Part shown: positions 1 to 9,986 of the stretch, piece by piece
Layout: each line of letters begins with the position of its first letter
Position numbering within the stretch: position 1 is the stretch's first letter
Source of the DNA: Rhodothermales bacterium
GTDB lineage: Bacteria; Bacteroidota; Rhodothermia; Rhodothermales; Bin80
Assembly: GCA_022822185.1 (NCBI GenBank)
Contig: JAJECE010000110.1
Span: forward strand, 1 to 54,608
Direction: 5' to 3'
DNA: 54,608 nucleotides
Notes under the pieces: generated by a model
Database searches by the model: none
What the model was told of the DNA's origin: nothing
The model's input: only the letters and a program-made list of their open reading frames with translations
Translations under genes and position numbers: made by a program

Positions 1-409
1 ACAGGATGGGTAGGAAAGGCGACTCCAGACGGAGCGGCCCGGGCTGTGTCCAGTTGGGACGCACGGAGGGAAATTCTCGGAGATTTGGCCCGGAAAAACC
101 ACTCAGACAGATGTAAAAACCACCTCAAATCAGATTGCCAGAATGGGGGGACTTGGGAAGGCCCGGATCCCATCAAAAAAAAAAGCCCAAAAACGGGACT
201 GGAGGAACTCTGTACCCAATAGCACTACAAATTGACGAACTTGGGTTAAGTACACCTGTCGCGCCCCCTGCAATGAATGCGCAACGCCGGCTTCAGCAAC
301 TCTTTACCCCTACACTGCCGTTACTGCCCGGACCATTGTATTTCTGTGCGCCCAGACACTGTGGAAGCACCCGTCGCCGACTGTACGTGTGACGCAAAAG
401 GGACAGCCG
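1..409. other. Non-coding stretch downstream of the first gene
   Basis: No convincing gene is visible here. The open frames on the plus strand have no recognisable domain, no clear ribosome binding site and unlikely composition. The only structure I see is the T-run hairpin annotated separately at 173-197 on the minus strand. The left edge of the window may cut a gene, but nothing recognisable can be read. Confidence 0.5.
173..197 (-). terminator. Possible rho-independent terminator
   Basis: On the minus strand a short stem (AGTCCC pairing with GGGCT, with one bulged base) closes a GTTTTT loop and is followed by a run of ten T. It lies about 210 bases after the stop of the minus-strand dehydrogenase gene ending at 410, so it could end that transcript. 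The stem is short, so the call is tentative. Confidence 0.35.
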
Positions 410-1741
410 TCAGACCTGTTCCTGCGAGTATTGCAGGATTTTATCCTGCTCCTGATGCAGGGTCGCACGCGTATCTACAATCAACTGTGCCCGCGCATAC
501 AGATCCTCCCAGTCATAACTCGTATGATCCGTTGCAATCAACACACAGTCCGCCGCCGCCAGCGCCCCTTCCAGATCTGTGACGGAGACCATTTCCAATT
601 CGTCCAGGGTAAACGCAGACACATGCGGATCGTGATAAGAGATGACGGCTCCCTTATCCCGGAGCAGCGTCAGGATGTCCAGTGCAGGGGACTCCCTTAA
701 ATCCCCGACATCTTTTTTGTATGCCACACCGACAACCAGGATATTACTGCCGCGAAGTGGCTTCCCCGAATCATTCAAAACATCCTGTACACAATGGACC
801 CAATGCTTGGGCATCGCGGTATTGATTTCGGTTGCCAACTCAATAAATCGGGCAGTGTAGCCCAGCGTACGCAGTTTCCACGATAAATACTGGGGATCAA
901 TCGGGATGCAGTGTCCACCGAGGCCGGGACCCGGCAGAAATTTCATGAAACCAAACGGCTTGGTTGCCGCCGCTTCAATCACCTCCCAGGCATTCAAACC
1001 AAGCTTATCGCAAATCAACAGCACCTCGTTCGCCAGACCGATATTCACGGCACGAAACGTATTCTCCACCAATTTGGTAAGTTCCGCTGCCTCGGTGCTG
1101 GAGACCGGAACCACAGACTCAATGGCGGACTCATAGAGTGCCTTGCCCACCTGCAGGCATGCCGGAGTCACACCTCCCATAATCTTCGGCGTATTCCGGG
1201 TAGTCCAGTCCTCACGCCCCGGATCTACACGCTCCGGGGAAAAGCACAGAAAAAAATCCTTCCCCACCTCCAGATTCATGGCTTCCTGATGGAAGCGAGG
1301 CAAAATCACCTCTGTGGTCGTGCCTGGATAGGTCGTGCTCTCCAGTACAATGATCATCCCCGGGTGAAGATGTCTGGCAATCGCATCCGTTGCATTTAAA
1401 ATATGCGAGACATCCGGTGCACCCGTTTTGCGGAGAGGGGTCGGAACACAGATACTGACCGAATCACATGCATCCAGTGCATTCAAATCGCTGGTAGCGC
1501 GTAATGCACCACTGTCTACCAGTGGCTGCAGTCGGTCGCCGGGGATGTCCTCAATGTACGATATACCACGATTCATCAGGCGCACTTTCTTCTCGTCAAT
1601 ATCAATCCCGATAACCTGGAAACCGGCCTCGGCAAAGGCGACCGCCAAAGGTAAACCTACATATCCCAAACCCAATACAGCGACCCGAAGATTACGGGAA
1701 GCAATTCTGTCCTGTATCGACTGCTGTACGGTTTTACTCAT
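410..1741 (-). CDS. wbpA: Nucleotide-sugar dehydrogenase, WbpA-like (UDP-GlcNAc 6-dehydrogenase)
   Basis: A 443-residue cytoplasmic dehydrogenase that oxidises C6 of a UDP-sugar to the uronic acid with NAD+. The N-terminal Rossmann motif GLGYVGLP is at residues 24-31, and the catalytic cysteine (C278) sits in GLGGHCIPIDP, the form typical of the UDP-N-acetylhexosamine branch (WbpA/WecC) rather than UDP-glucose dehydrogenases. The C-terminal UDP-binding domain is complete, including GVAYKKDVGDLRESPA. The start ATG lies only six bases after the stop of the sulfurylase/APS kinase gene, so the two are probably cotranscribed. The likely role is making an amino-uronic acid precursor for O-antigen, capsule or exopolysaccharide. 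UDP-GlcNAc versus UDP-ManNAc as substrate cannot be settled by eye. Confidence 0.85.
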   Translation of the reverse strand: MSKTVQQSIQDRIASRNLRVAVLGLGYVGLPLAVAFAEAGFQVIGIDIDEKKVRLMNRGISYIEDIPGDRLQPLVDSGALRATSDLNALDACDSVSICVPTPLRKTGAPDVSHILNATDAIARHLHPGMIIVLESTTYPGTTTEVILPRFHQEAMNLEVGKDFFLCFSPERVDPGREDWTTRNTPKIMGGVTPACLQVGKALYESAIESVVPVSSTEAAELTKLVENTFRAVNIGLANEVLLICDKLGLNAWEVIEAAATKPFGFMKFLPGPGLGGHCIPIDPQYLSWKLRTLGYTARFIELATEINTAMPKHWVHCVQDVLNDSGKPLRGSNILVVGVAYKKDVGDLRESPALDILTLLRDKGAVISYHDPHVSAFTLDELEMVSVTDLEGALAAADCVLIATDHTSYDWEDLYARAQLIVDTRATLHQEQDKILQYSQEQV

Positions 1742-1747
1742 CTCTGC

Positions 1748-3460
1748 TTAAATCAAAAATTTTGATGCTCTGAGCTTCCTTATCACGAGTTCGGTACTCT
1801 CCTCCACCGTTTGCCGGTCCGTCCTGCAAACCACTTCCGGAGTTTCAGGGATCTCGTATGGATCATCAATTCCCGTAAAGCCCTTGATCATCCCTGCACG
1901 CGCCTTCGCATAAAGCCCCTTTACATCCCGACGTTCACAGACCTCTAGCGGGGCATCCACAAATACCTCAATATATCCCCCCTCCCGCTCAATCCGCCTG
2001 CGATTCACCGCCCGATCCTCCGCATAGGGAGCGATGGGCGCACAGATCACCACCCCGCGATGCTTCACGATTTCGGAAGCAACATAGCCGATACGCTGCA
2101 CATTTGTTGACCGATCTGATTTGGAAAATCCAAGTCCCTTACTGAGATATGTACGAACGACATCCCCATCTAACAGGGAGACCGGGCAGGAGAGCAGTTC
2201 CAGGAGTCGCGCCTGTAACGCATTTGCAATTGTAGACTTCCCCGATCCAGAGAGTCCGGTCAAGAATATGGCAAATCCCTGCTGCCCGCGGGGAGGATAG
2301 GTTTTCTGCAACTCCTCAATGACCCCCGGATAGGAAAACCACCCGGGAATCTCTTCCCCGGCAGAAAGCATGCTCCGAAGACGGGTTCCCGAAATATTCA
2401 GAGTTTCTTCATCCGCCGCCACTTCATCTATCGGCTTATAGGTATCGGAGGCCGGAACATAGACCATCAACCGAAACGGGACAACCTCCATCTCCAGTTC
2501 TTTGGTGTGCGCCTGCAACAGCTCCTGCGCCGCATAGGCTCCATAAAAAGGAGTGCCATCTTTCATGGTGCCCGGGCCGGCATGATCCCGCCCGACAATG
2601 AGGTGCGTACAACCATAATTCTTGCGGATAATTGCATGCCAGAGAGCCTCCCGTGGCCCCCCCATCCTCATGGCCAGTGGCAACAGGCTCAGCGAGGCCT
2701 GCCCCTTCGGATAATACTCCAAGAGCCTTTTGTAACTTCGGACCCGCGTATAATGATCAATATCACCGGGCTTGGTCATACCCACCGCCGGATGAATCAG
2801 CAAATGTGCATTCACCTCCTTGGCGGCCCGGTCCGTGAGTTCCTTATGCGCCCGATGCAGGGGATTTCGCGTCTGGAATGCAACCACCCGGGAGCAGTCC
2901 TGAGACTGAAAATTTCTACGCAATTGACGGGGCGTATGGCGAAGATCAAGAAAATCGTAATGCGGCGGCATTCGGATCCCCTCCAGATCCCCGCCCAGAT
3001 AATAGACCCCTGCCCGATCCATCAGATACCCGACCGCGGGATGCTCAGTGCTAGTGGTTCCAAACACTTTTTCTGCCTCTTTCTCCTGATCCGGCTGCCA
3101 CAGATCCCCAACATGAAGAATCGCCAGAAGCACCCCGGTAAGATCACGCAATGCAATGTGATCATGCCCGTCAATCCGCTGCATATCCGCTTCGGAAATG
3201 TCAAGGGTGACGGGGATGGGCCAAAGCGTGCCGCACGAAAGGCGCATATGCTCCAGCACCCCGTCATAATCACGCTGGTTCAGAAATCCTTTGAGCGGAG
3301 AAAATCCCCCGCATAGTAATAATTCCAGATCGCATAACTGCCTCGCAGTCAGCGTGATCGATGGAAAGTTTACGGATTCGCTTTTCAGAATCTCCGCACG
3401 TTCGCTCCCCGCAAATAATTCCGTTATGGCCCCTCCATGAGGGTCAATTAAAGTCGACAT
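1748..3460 (-). CDS. sat: Bifunctional sulfate adenylyltransferase / adenylylsulfate kinase
   Basis: A fused enzyme making PAPS from sulfate in two steps: ATP sulfurylase (about residues 1-390) forms APS, and the C-terminal APS kinase (about 395-570) phosphorylates it. The sulfurylase part shows QTRNPLHRAH and GRDHAGPG; the kinase part shows the P-loop GLSGSGKST, LLDGD and GFSKSDR. I place the start at the ATG of MSTLIDPHGG (3460); an upstream TTG at 3502 adds 14 residues and is less likely. The order sulfurylase-then-kinase is the fused arrangement known from several bacteria and fungi. Because no sulfite-forming genes are near and the neighbours make nucleotide sugars, PAPS for sulfation is as plausible as assimilation. 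Confidence 0.9.
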   Translation of the reverse strand: MSTLIDPHGGAITELFAGSERAEILKSESVNFPSITLTARQLCDLELLLCGGFSPLKGFLNQRDYDGVLEHMRLSCGTLWPIPVTLDISEADMQRIDGHDHIALRDLTGVLLAILHVGDLWQPDQEKEAEKVFGTTSTEHPAVGYLMDRAGVYYLGGDLEGIRMPPHYDFLDLRHTPRQLRRNFQSQDCSRVVAFQTRNPLHRAHKELTDRAAKEVNAHLLIHPAVGMTKPGDIDHYTRVRSYKRLLEYYPKGQASLSLLPLAMRMGGPREALWHAIIRKNYGCTHLIVGRDHAGPGTMKDGTPFYGAYAAQELLQAHTKELEMEVVPFRLMVYVPASDTYKPIDEVAADEETLNISGTRLRSMLSAGEEIPGWFSYPGVIEELQKTYPPRGQQGFAIFLTGLSGSGKSTIANALQARLLELLSCPVSLLDGDVVRTYLSKGLGFSKSDRSTNVQRIGYVASEIVKHRGVVICAPIAPYAEDRAVNRRRIEREGGYIEVFVDAPLEVCERRDVKGLYAKARAGMIKGFTGIDDPYEIPETPEVVCRTDRQTVEESTELVIRKLRASKFLI

Positions 3461-3749
3461 TAGCGTATACTGAAAATCCTTGCCTCCTTGAAGTGCAGGC
3501 AAATTTATGGGAACTCAGGCCATCCGGCAAGACACGGACGCAGCAGCAGGGGTAACCACCCCTTATGCTGCTTATCATAACATCACCTCCATTGATGCTA
3601 TGCCCGTGGAGATGGTTGTAATAGATCATCGGCATCTAGTTCCGAAACAGGTCAGGAGATGCAAAATCTTGGGTACAGGACAGACCGCATTCCATAATCC
3701 CCTGCACCAATCCGCGCAGGGAGAACATGAACACGGCAGACTCCTCCCC

Positions 3750-5513
3750 TTACAGCCATTTCACCGAGATGATGATAACTGCGGTGGTCATAACCAATAA
3801 GCTGATGGGGAGCCCCACCCGTAAATAGTCACGGACATTGTAATTCCCGGCCGCCATCACCATGAGATTCGTCTGGTACCCGACCGGGGTCATGAAACTT
3901 GCGGCTGCGGCCACCGCAACCGCAAGAACGAACGCCTTCGGATCCGCATCCAGCGTAGCGGCCATTTCCAGGCCTACCGGTAACATCAGCACCGCCGCCG
4001 CCTTGTTGGCAATCAATTCCGTCAACACATTCGTGCATGCATACAGGCCGATCAGCGCAAGAATGGGGTTCACGGCGGCCGTGCCGGTCAGAACATGGGC
4101 AAGCCCCTCTGCAAGACCTGTTTTTTCGGCGGCCACCCCAAGCCCAAGCGCAGATGCGATGAGCAGTAATACCTGCATATCCAATGCATTCCGGGCCGTG
4201 CGAATCTCAAGACAGCGTGTCGCCACCATGGCAAGTGCTCCCCCGAATGCAACCGTCGGCAACGGTGCAAGCCTGGTGGCAATGAAGATCACCATCGTCG
4301 CCAGAATGCTCAGGGACAGAATAACCTTGCGTTTAGGGGGCTTCCCGTGAGACGCTCCGCGCGGCAAGACATAGTAGAATTCGGTGTGGCTTGCATTCCA
4401 GCGATCCTCAAATCCTGCCACAGCCCCAACCAGGATCAGATCGCCCGCTTTCAACGTGATATCCGTCATCGCCCCTTCAAGACCGCCTGATCGCTGCTGA
4501 ACGGCCAGCACCACCCCTCCATACGTTGTGAGAAAGTCCACATCCTTGAGCAATTTTCCAATCAACTCGGAGGTGTCACTAATCACTGCTTCATACATCG
4601 GGAGCAGGTTATTGGTGCGCTCCCTGGCAATGGCGACCCCCGGCTCCAGGCCTGGACGAAGCATCAGCCCCTCCAGTACAGACACATCCCCACTAAAACA
4701 AAGTACATCCTTCTCTCCCAGAACGAACTGGCGATCCACCGGCATAATATGTTTTCCCCGGCGTACCTGCACAATCGTCGATTCATTATCCGTATCCAGT
4801 TTGGCCTGATCCAGAGTCTGCCCTGCAAAAGGAGAGCCCTTGACAATTCGAATTTCGAATAAACACTGCTGCAGGCGAGATCGGGTAAACACCGGCTCAC
4901 TGGCCCGGTCCGGCAGGAGGCGGGATCCAATAAAAGCCAGGAATCCTAACACAACGAACGCTGCCGGCAGCCCAATCAGAGAAAAATCAAACAATGCCAA
5001 CGGCTCCATTCCATGCCCCTCCACTAATCCTGCCACCACCACGTTTGTGGACGATCCCATTAAGGTCACCATCCCACCGGCAATCGATGCATAGGACAGT
5101 GGAATGAGCACTTTGGATGGGGAAATTTTGGACCGGTAGGCCCAGCGCTGTACCGGCTGCATCCACATCGCAACCACTGGCGTGTTGTTCATAAACGCAG
5201 ACACAACCGCCGTAGGGATCATCAGACGCAAAAGGGCAATGGGTAGATTATGGACCCTGCGTAACAAGCGCCATTCAATCCGCCGCAAGAGCCCACTCTC
5301 CTCAATCCCCGCCGCAACAACGAACAATGAGGCCAGTGCAATCACCGCACCATTGGAAAACCCCGCAAACGCCTCCACCGGTGTGATAATTCCCGATGCC
5401 AGCAGAACCCCCAGTGCACTCAGGAAGATCATGTCCGGCCGGGCAAGATCCCGGATCAGCGCAACGGCAATCCCGATAATCGTGGCAATCGTTAACCAAG
5501 CCTGCCAGTCCAT
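3750..5513 (-). CDS. SLC13-family anion permease with two TrkA-C domains
   Basis: A 587-residue inner-membrane transporter of the SLC13/DASS-like family. It has an N-terminal hydrophobic block, a central soluble region with two TrkA-C (RCK-C) domains (about residues 210-390), and a C-terminal hydrophobic block. Two matching pore motifs are visible, GSSTNVVVAGL in the first half and VGYQTNLMVMAAGNY in the second. This architecture is found in sulfate transporters such as algal SLT proteins, but also in transporters of other anions. Lying between a UDP-glucose dehydrogenase (stop at 5520) and the PAPS synthase gene, with all three on the minus strand, sulfate is the most reasonable substrate. 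That substrate is inference from context. Confidence 0.8.
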   Translation of the reverse strand: MDWQAWLTIATIIGIAVALIRDLARPDMIFLSALGVLLASGIITPVEAFAGFSNGAVIALASLFVVAAGIEESGLLRRIEWRLLRRVHNLPIALLRLMIPTAVVSAFMNNTPVVAMWMQPVQRWAYRSKISPSKVLIPLSYASIAGGMVTLMGSSTNVVVAGLVEGHGMEPLALFDFSLIGLPAAFVVLGFLAFIGSRLLPDRASEPVFTRSRLQQCLFEIRIVKGSPFAGQTLDQAKLDTDNESTIVQVRRGKHIMPVDRQFVLGEKDVLCFSGDVSVLEGLMLRPGLEPGVAIARERTNNLLPMYEAVISDTSELIGKLLKDVDFLTTYGGVVLAVQQRSGGLEGAMTDITLKAGDLILVGAVAGFEDRWNASHTEFYYVLPRGASHGKPPKRKVILSLSILATMVIFIATRLAPLPTVAFGGALAMVATRCLEIRTARNALDMQVLLLIASALGLGVAAEKTGLAEGLAHVLTGTAAVNPILALIGLYACTNVLTELIANKAAAVLMLPVGLEMAATLDADPKAFVLAVAVAAAASFMTPVGYQTNLMVMAAGNYNVRDYLRVGLPISLLVMTTAVIIISVKWL

Positions 5514-5519
5514 TCTGTT

Positions 5520-6878
5520 TCACTGCGTGAGAGAGGGTTCGTCCCGGATACTCCCGGGGCGGCCAATACTGTAATACTCAAATCCCCGTTCCTCCATTCT
5601 TTGCGTATTATACAAATTTCGACCGTCAAAAATAAGCGGTTGACGCATTACCCCCTTGATCCGTTGAAAATCAGGCCGCCGAAATTCGGGCCACTCCGTG
5701 CAGATCAGCAGCATGTCCACCCCGGAAAGTGCCTCGTAGGCATTCTTTGCATAGGTGATGGACTCTCCTAATACGGCCTGTGAGGTGGTCATTGCCTCCG
5801 GGTCAAACGCCGTCACCTGCACCTCACTCTCCAGAAGCCCCCGGATCACTGCATGTGCAGGCGACTCTCGAACATCATCGGTATTTGCCTTAAATGCAAG
5901 CCCCCATACCGCGGCACGCTTTCCCCGCAGATTCCTGCCAAAATGAGAACGCACCTGATCCACCAGTCGTATGCGCTGCTTCTCATTTACTTCCAGCACC
6001 GCCTGAAGAATTTTAAAGTCATAACCCTCTCTGCGTGCAGTCCGCAAAAGCGCCTGCACATCTTTGGGGAAACAGCTTCCCCCAAACCCGATACCTGCGT
6101 ACAGAAAATGACGGCCAATTCGGCTATCGCTCCCCACCCCGATCCGCACCTTGTCTACATTCGCCCCCACCCGGTCGCACAGATTGGCGACTTCATTCAT
6201 GAAACTGATCCGGGCTGCCAGAAATGCATTCGCCGCATACTTGGTGACCTCTGCCGAACGCTCATCCATGATAAGGATGGGATTCCCCTGCCGGACAAAG
6301 GGTTCGTAGAGACGCTTCATGATATCGCCCGCCCGCGGACTTGAGGTTCCCAGTACAATCCGCTCCGGCTTCATAAAGTCATCCACCGCTGCACCTTCCC
6401 GGAGAAATTCCGGATTCGATACTACATCAAAATTTACACCAGGCCTCGCCCCCTGCTCCGCTAAGACGGCCTGGACCTGATCCGCTGTCCCCACAGGAAC
6501 CGTGCTCTTGTTGACCACAATGCGGTACACGACTTCTGGATGCGCCCCCAGCCAGATGCCAATATCAGCGGCCACCTCCAGCACATAGGACAGATCTGCC
6601 TCTCCATCCGCATTCGGCGGTGTGGGGAGGGCCAGAAAGATGATTTCGGAGTTTTCGAGTGCTTCATTCAGCGAGGTTGTAAACCGCAGGCGCCGCTCAC
6701 GCAGGTTTCGGTGCAGGAGCACTTCAAGATCCGGTTCGTAAATCGGCATGTGCCCCCGGCGCAAATCTGCAACCTTGGCATCATTCACATCCACACACCA
6801 GACATCATTCCCCATCTCTGCAAAGCAGACACCCGAAACAAGCCCGACATACCCCGTACCAACAATTCCAATTTTCAT
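5520..6878 (-). CDS. ugd: UDP-glucose 6-dehydrogenase
   Basis: A cytoplasmic NAD+-dependent enzyme oxidising UDP-glucose to UDP-glucuronate. It begins with the Rossmann motif in MKIGIVGTGYVGLVSG and carries the catalytic cysteine in GFGGSCFPKDVQAL, the Ugd form rather than the amino-sugar form seen in the neighbour at 410. The start is set at the ATG of MKIGIVG (6878); the ATG six codons upstream gives an unusual leader. Length (452 residues) is normal for the family. The gene ends seven bases before the SLC13 permease start, implying cotranscription, and is divergent from the mannose-1-phosphate guanylyltransferase gene. It presumably supplies glucuronate units for a surface polysaccharide. 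Confidence 0.92.
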   Translation of the reverse strand: MKIGIVGTGYVGLVSGVCFAEMGNDVWCVDVNDAKVADLRRGHMPIYEPDLEVLLHRNLRERRLRFTTSLNEALENSEIIFLALPTPPNADGEADLSYVLEVAADIGIWLGAHPEVVYRIVVNKSTVPVGTADQVQAVLAEQGARPGVNFDVVSNPEFLREGAAVDDFMKPERIVLGTSSPRAGDIMKRLYEPFVRQGNPILIMDERSAEVTKYAANAFLAARISFMNEVANLCDRVGANVDKVRIGVGSDSRIGRHFLYAGIGFGGSCFPKDVQALLRTARREGYDFKILQAVLEVNEKQRIRLVDQVRSHFGRNLRGKRAAVWGLAFKANTDDVRESPAHAVIRGLLESEVQVTAFDPEAMTTSQAVLGESITYAKNAYEALSGVDMLLICTEWPEFRRPDFQRIKGVMRQPLIFDGRNLYNTQRMEERGFEYYSIGRPGSIRDEPSLTQ

Positions 6879-7204
6879 AAAAACAAAAATCTCCATTTCT
6901 GTAAACTAACGCCGGTTGTACGCAATTATCGTTGCTTTGGGTCAGGGAAAATCCATTGAACACAATGAGATCCGCCGTGGATTTCATTTCAAGCCTCCGG
7001 AGCCAGAGATTTTTCGGTGACTCGCAACGAACACACCGCCATGCATGCCGTACACGGAGCGATTTAGACTTCACATCTGATGCCCCGGATTACACCGTTC
7101 ATTCCTACCTCCACAGGGAGAATTTTGTCGGGGGGCTTCTGCTTTCGTGTTTTGAATGCAACCGAATCCGGGTCCCTTTCGTATCGGATTCAGCAACATC
7201 TACA
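6879..7204. other. Divergent intergenic region between ugd and manC
   Basis: About 325 bases separate two divergently read genes, so both promoters should lie here. An open frame upstream of manC runs through it but lacks any similarity to the guanylyltransferase family and is not used as an extension. I cannot point to defined promoter elements. Confidence 0.5.
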
Positions 7205-8272
7205 ATGATTTACAGCGTCATCATGGCGGGTGGCATCGGGAGCCGGTTCTGGCCCCAGAGCAGGGAAGCCCGCCCTAAACAGTTTATCAATGTCTTTGAA
7301 GAGCAAAGCCTTCTTCAGCAGACCCTGACCCGTATGGCTCCCCTCGTTCCCCCTGAGCGGACGCTGGTCGTAACGCATGAGCGCTATGTCGACCTGACCC
7401 GGGAGCAACTGCCCACCCTGCCAGAGGAGCAGATCCTTGGCGAGCCCATCAGCCGGAATACGGCTCCATGCATTGCCTATGCCGCAATCAAAATCCTGGC
7501 AATGGATCCGGAGGCCATCATGATCGTACTTCCTGCAGATCATCTGGTCAGGAAAGAGGAGCGTTTTCTGAAAATTCTCCAACAAGCCGTTGAAGTGGCG
7601 AAGCAGCCCGGGGCACTGGTCACCATCGGGATCCAGCCCTCGTACCCTGCCACTGGATACGGTTATATCCAGTACGATCCATCAGAAAGCAGTGGTAACG
7701 GGGCCAGTCGGGTACGGACCTTTGCCGAAAAGCCGGACGAGGCCACCGCAGAGCGGTTTCTGGATTCCGGTGATTTTCTATGGAACAGCGGGATCTTCGT
7801 CTGGCGCACGGATGCAATCCTGGCCAACCTGCAAACCCACCTCAAAAGCACCTGGCGTGCATTTGAGGAAGCGTCCCAGCACCTAGGCACCCATTACGAG
7901 AATGCTGCCATTCGCCAGGCCTATTACAAGAGTACCCGGATCTCCGTGGATATCGGAATCATGGAACGGGCCAGTAATGTCTATGTGGTCCCGGGGAATT
8001 TCGGCTGGAGTGACATCGGTGACTGGCGGGCTGTCTACGATTTGAGCAACAAAAACCGTCATGGCAATGTCCTCCGCGGGAATGTCATCGTCCATGATAC
8101 CAGCCGGTGTCTGGTCAATGCCGGAACGCGGCTGGTCGCCGTGGTCGGCATCCATGATGTCGTCGTGGTTGATACCGATGATGCACTGTTGATCTGTCAC
8201 CAGAACAGTACCCAGCAAGTAAAAAATGTCGTGGATTATCTCCACGCGAACCAGCACAAGAATTTTGCTTAA
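7205..8272 (+). CDS. manC: Mannose-1-phosphate guanylyltransferase
   Basis: Makes GDP-mannose from mannose-1-phosphate and GTP. The nucleotidyltransferase signature is at the N-terminus (MAGGIGSRFWPQSR followed by RPKQF), and NSGIFVWRT, FAEKP and the NFGWSDIGDW motif follow in the expected order. The start is put at the ATG of MIYSVIMAGG because the P-loop-like signature normally begins within ten residues of the start; the long upstream extension has no family similarity. At 355 residues it is the short form without the C-terminal phosphomannose isomerase domain. It supplies the GDP-mannose branch of the sugar cluster and is read away from ugd. The TolC-like gene follows on the same strand. 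Confidence 0.9.
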   Translation: MIYSVIMAGGIGSRFWPQSREARPKQFINVFEEQSLLQQTLTRMAPLVPPERTLVVTHERYVDLTREQLPTLPEEQILGEPISRNTAPCIAYAAIKILAMDPEAIMIVLPADHLVRKEERFLKILQQAVEVAKQPGALVTIGIQPSYPATGYGYIQYDPSESSGNGASRVRTFAEKPDEATAERFLDSGDFLWNSGIFVWRTDAILANLQTHLKSTWRAFEEASQHLGTHYENAAIRQAYYKSTRISVDIGIMERASNVYVVPGNFGWSDIGDWRAVYDLSNKNRHGNVLRGNVIVHDTSRCLVNAGTRLVAVVGIHDVVVVDTDDALLICHQNSTQQVKNVVDYLHANQHKNFA

Positions 8273-8379
8273 TCCCCTGATTCACCATGTGTACACGCAC
8301 TATGATGATGCCACCAGCTCCAACACATTTCGCCCATAAAAGTACAAGCCCGCCCCGTTCCCAGTCAACTGCATTTTTT

Positions 8380-9972
8380 ATGCGTTGTATTTTTGGTTTC
8401 ATGCTCCTGTTTGCCTTTCTGCCCCATGCACAGGCACAGGATGAAGCATCTCCGCTGCGAATCACACTTGCGGAAGCCGTTGAAATTGCCCTGATCCATA
8501 ACTATGTACTTCAGCAGGCGCGGATGGCGGAGGAGGATGCCCGCCTGCAGATCCAGCTGGGAGTTGCAGATATCGGCTATCCAACCATTGAGGCGTTTAG
8601 TTCCTATACCAGAAATATCCGTGAAGCCAACCCCTTTGCAGGGAGTTCTGCAGGCGATTTTTTTTCCGGATTTGCATTCGTTGAATGGCTCGGCTTCAAT
8701 GAAACTGCACGAACCGATGAACTGGATGCCACGCAGCCCATTACATTTGGCGAATTTGCCGACCGGCAGCGACGCGGACTTGATGCCGCAGGCATTGCAC
8801 CTGCCCAGCCTAGTGATAACCCGTTTTCGGTGGCAAACCAGTATCTGAACTCCATCACGCTCACCCAGACGATTCTGGATGCGCCCCGCTATACGAGACT
8901 CCTGCATCCGGATGGATTTGCAGCAGCCCGGCAACAGATCCCGAAAGCGGTTGAACGTCAGGAACAGATCATCATCGGGCAGGTCCGGGAGGCGTTCTAT
9001 GGTGCTCTCCTTGCCCAGGAAGAGTCCCGTGTCGCCGCCCAGAGCGTTGCACGCACACATACATCCCGGAATGAGACCGCCCTCCGTGTGAGTAACGGCG
9101 TGCTTCCCAAGATGGAGCGCCTGACCATGGATGTGGAACTGGCTAACCGTGAATCTGAACTCATTCAGGCGCAAACCCGTGCATCCAACAGTATAGACCA
9201 ACTCAAGTATCTGATCGGCATGGCTCCCAGACAGGAACTCGTTCTGAACGGAACCCTGACCATTCATCAGACCTCCCCCTATCTTGCGGCATCCGCTTCA
9301 ACCGCATTTGAAGAGGCCTCCACACAGCGGCCGGATCTAGAAGAAGCACGCCTGGCCCACCGATATGCACTCAATGAAGTGCGGGCAACCAAAATGAACG
9401 CATTACCGAAAGTCAATGGATTCGTAAATTTTAACTACACGGGCAGAGTCCCGGATAACCGAAGCTATACGATCTCGGATCCCAATAATCCCTTCGCATT
9501 CACACAGGGCAATAACACCTACTTCAGCAAAGCTTATTGGCAATCTGCTCTGAATGTCGGGCTTTCACTGGAATGGACGCTCTTCAATGGATTTGAGCGA
9601 CGTCGGAATGTGCAGCGGGCCGAGGTGGCCGCCCGCCAGGCCGGGGTCAATGTGGATCAATTGACCGCCAATGCCAAAATGGAAATCGAAACCGCACTCC
9701 GCAATCTGGATACCGCCTATCATCAGATTGGAAGCCAGGAAGTCAATGTGACCAACGCGGAACTCAATTATGAATATACGCTTGCCCGATCCAGAGAGGG
9801 GGTCGCGAACTCACTACAGGTACGTGCTGCCTCTTCGCAGCTGGATACCAGCCGGTTGAACTATCTGCGTGCGGTTCACGGTTATCTTGTCGCCCAGAGC
9901 AATCTGGAAGTGGCCCTCGGTATCCCCATTGAGAAACAAACCGACCTGCAGTTGGCATCCGCTAACCGGTAA
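8380..9972 (+). CDS. TolC-family outer membrane efflux channel
   Basis: The outer-membrane duct of a tripartite efflux system. From the ATG at 8380 the protein starts with a clean Sec signal peptide (hydrophobic FGFMLLFAFLP, cleavage after HAQAQ), followed by two helical OEP repeats rich in alanine and glutamine. An ATG at 8287 would add 31 residues before the signal peptide and is less likely. The two halves of the mature protein are similar in layout, as in TolC. The next gene starts 14 bases downstream and encodes the periplasmic adaptor, so this is the first gene of a three-gene efflux operon. Substrate unknown. Confidence 0.88.
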   Translation: MRCIFGFMLLFAFLPHAQAQDEASPLRITLAEAVEIALIHNYVLQQARMAEEDARLQIQLGVADIGYPTIEAFSSYTRNIREANPFAGSSAGDFFSGFAFVEWLGFNETARTDELDATQPITFGEFADRQRRGLDAAGIAPAQPSDNPFSVANQYLNSITLTQTILDAPRYTRLLHPDGFAAARQQIPKAVERQEQIIIGQVREAFYGALLAQEESRVAAQSVARTHTSRNETALRVSNGVLPKMERLTMDVELANRESELIQAQTRASNSIDQLKYLIGMAPRQELVLNGTLTIHQTSPYLAASASTAFEEASTQRPDLEEARLAHRYALNEVRATKMNALPKVNGFVNFNYTGRVPDNRSYTISDPNNPFAFTQGNNTYFSKAYWQSALNVGLSLEWTLFNGFERRRNVQRAEVAARQAGVNVDQLTANAKMEIETALRNLDTAYHQIGSQEVNVTNAELNYEYTLARSREGVANSLQVRAASSQLDTSRLNYLRAVHGYLVAQSNLEVALGIPIEKQTDLQLASANR

Positions 9973-9986
9973 AACAAACTATATCC

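Noticed and set aside
135..392. Plus-strand open frame at the left edge
   Set aside because: No start signal or family similarity, and it reads through the terminator-like hairpin and T-run region.
3461..3749. Riboswitch leader in front of the sulfurylase/APS kinase gene
   Set aside because: The region has a GC-rich hairpin-like part, but I could not match the core of a SAM or other sulfur-related riboswitch.
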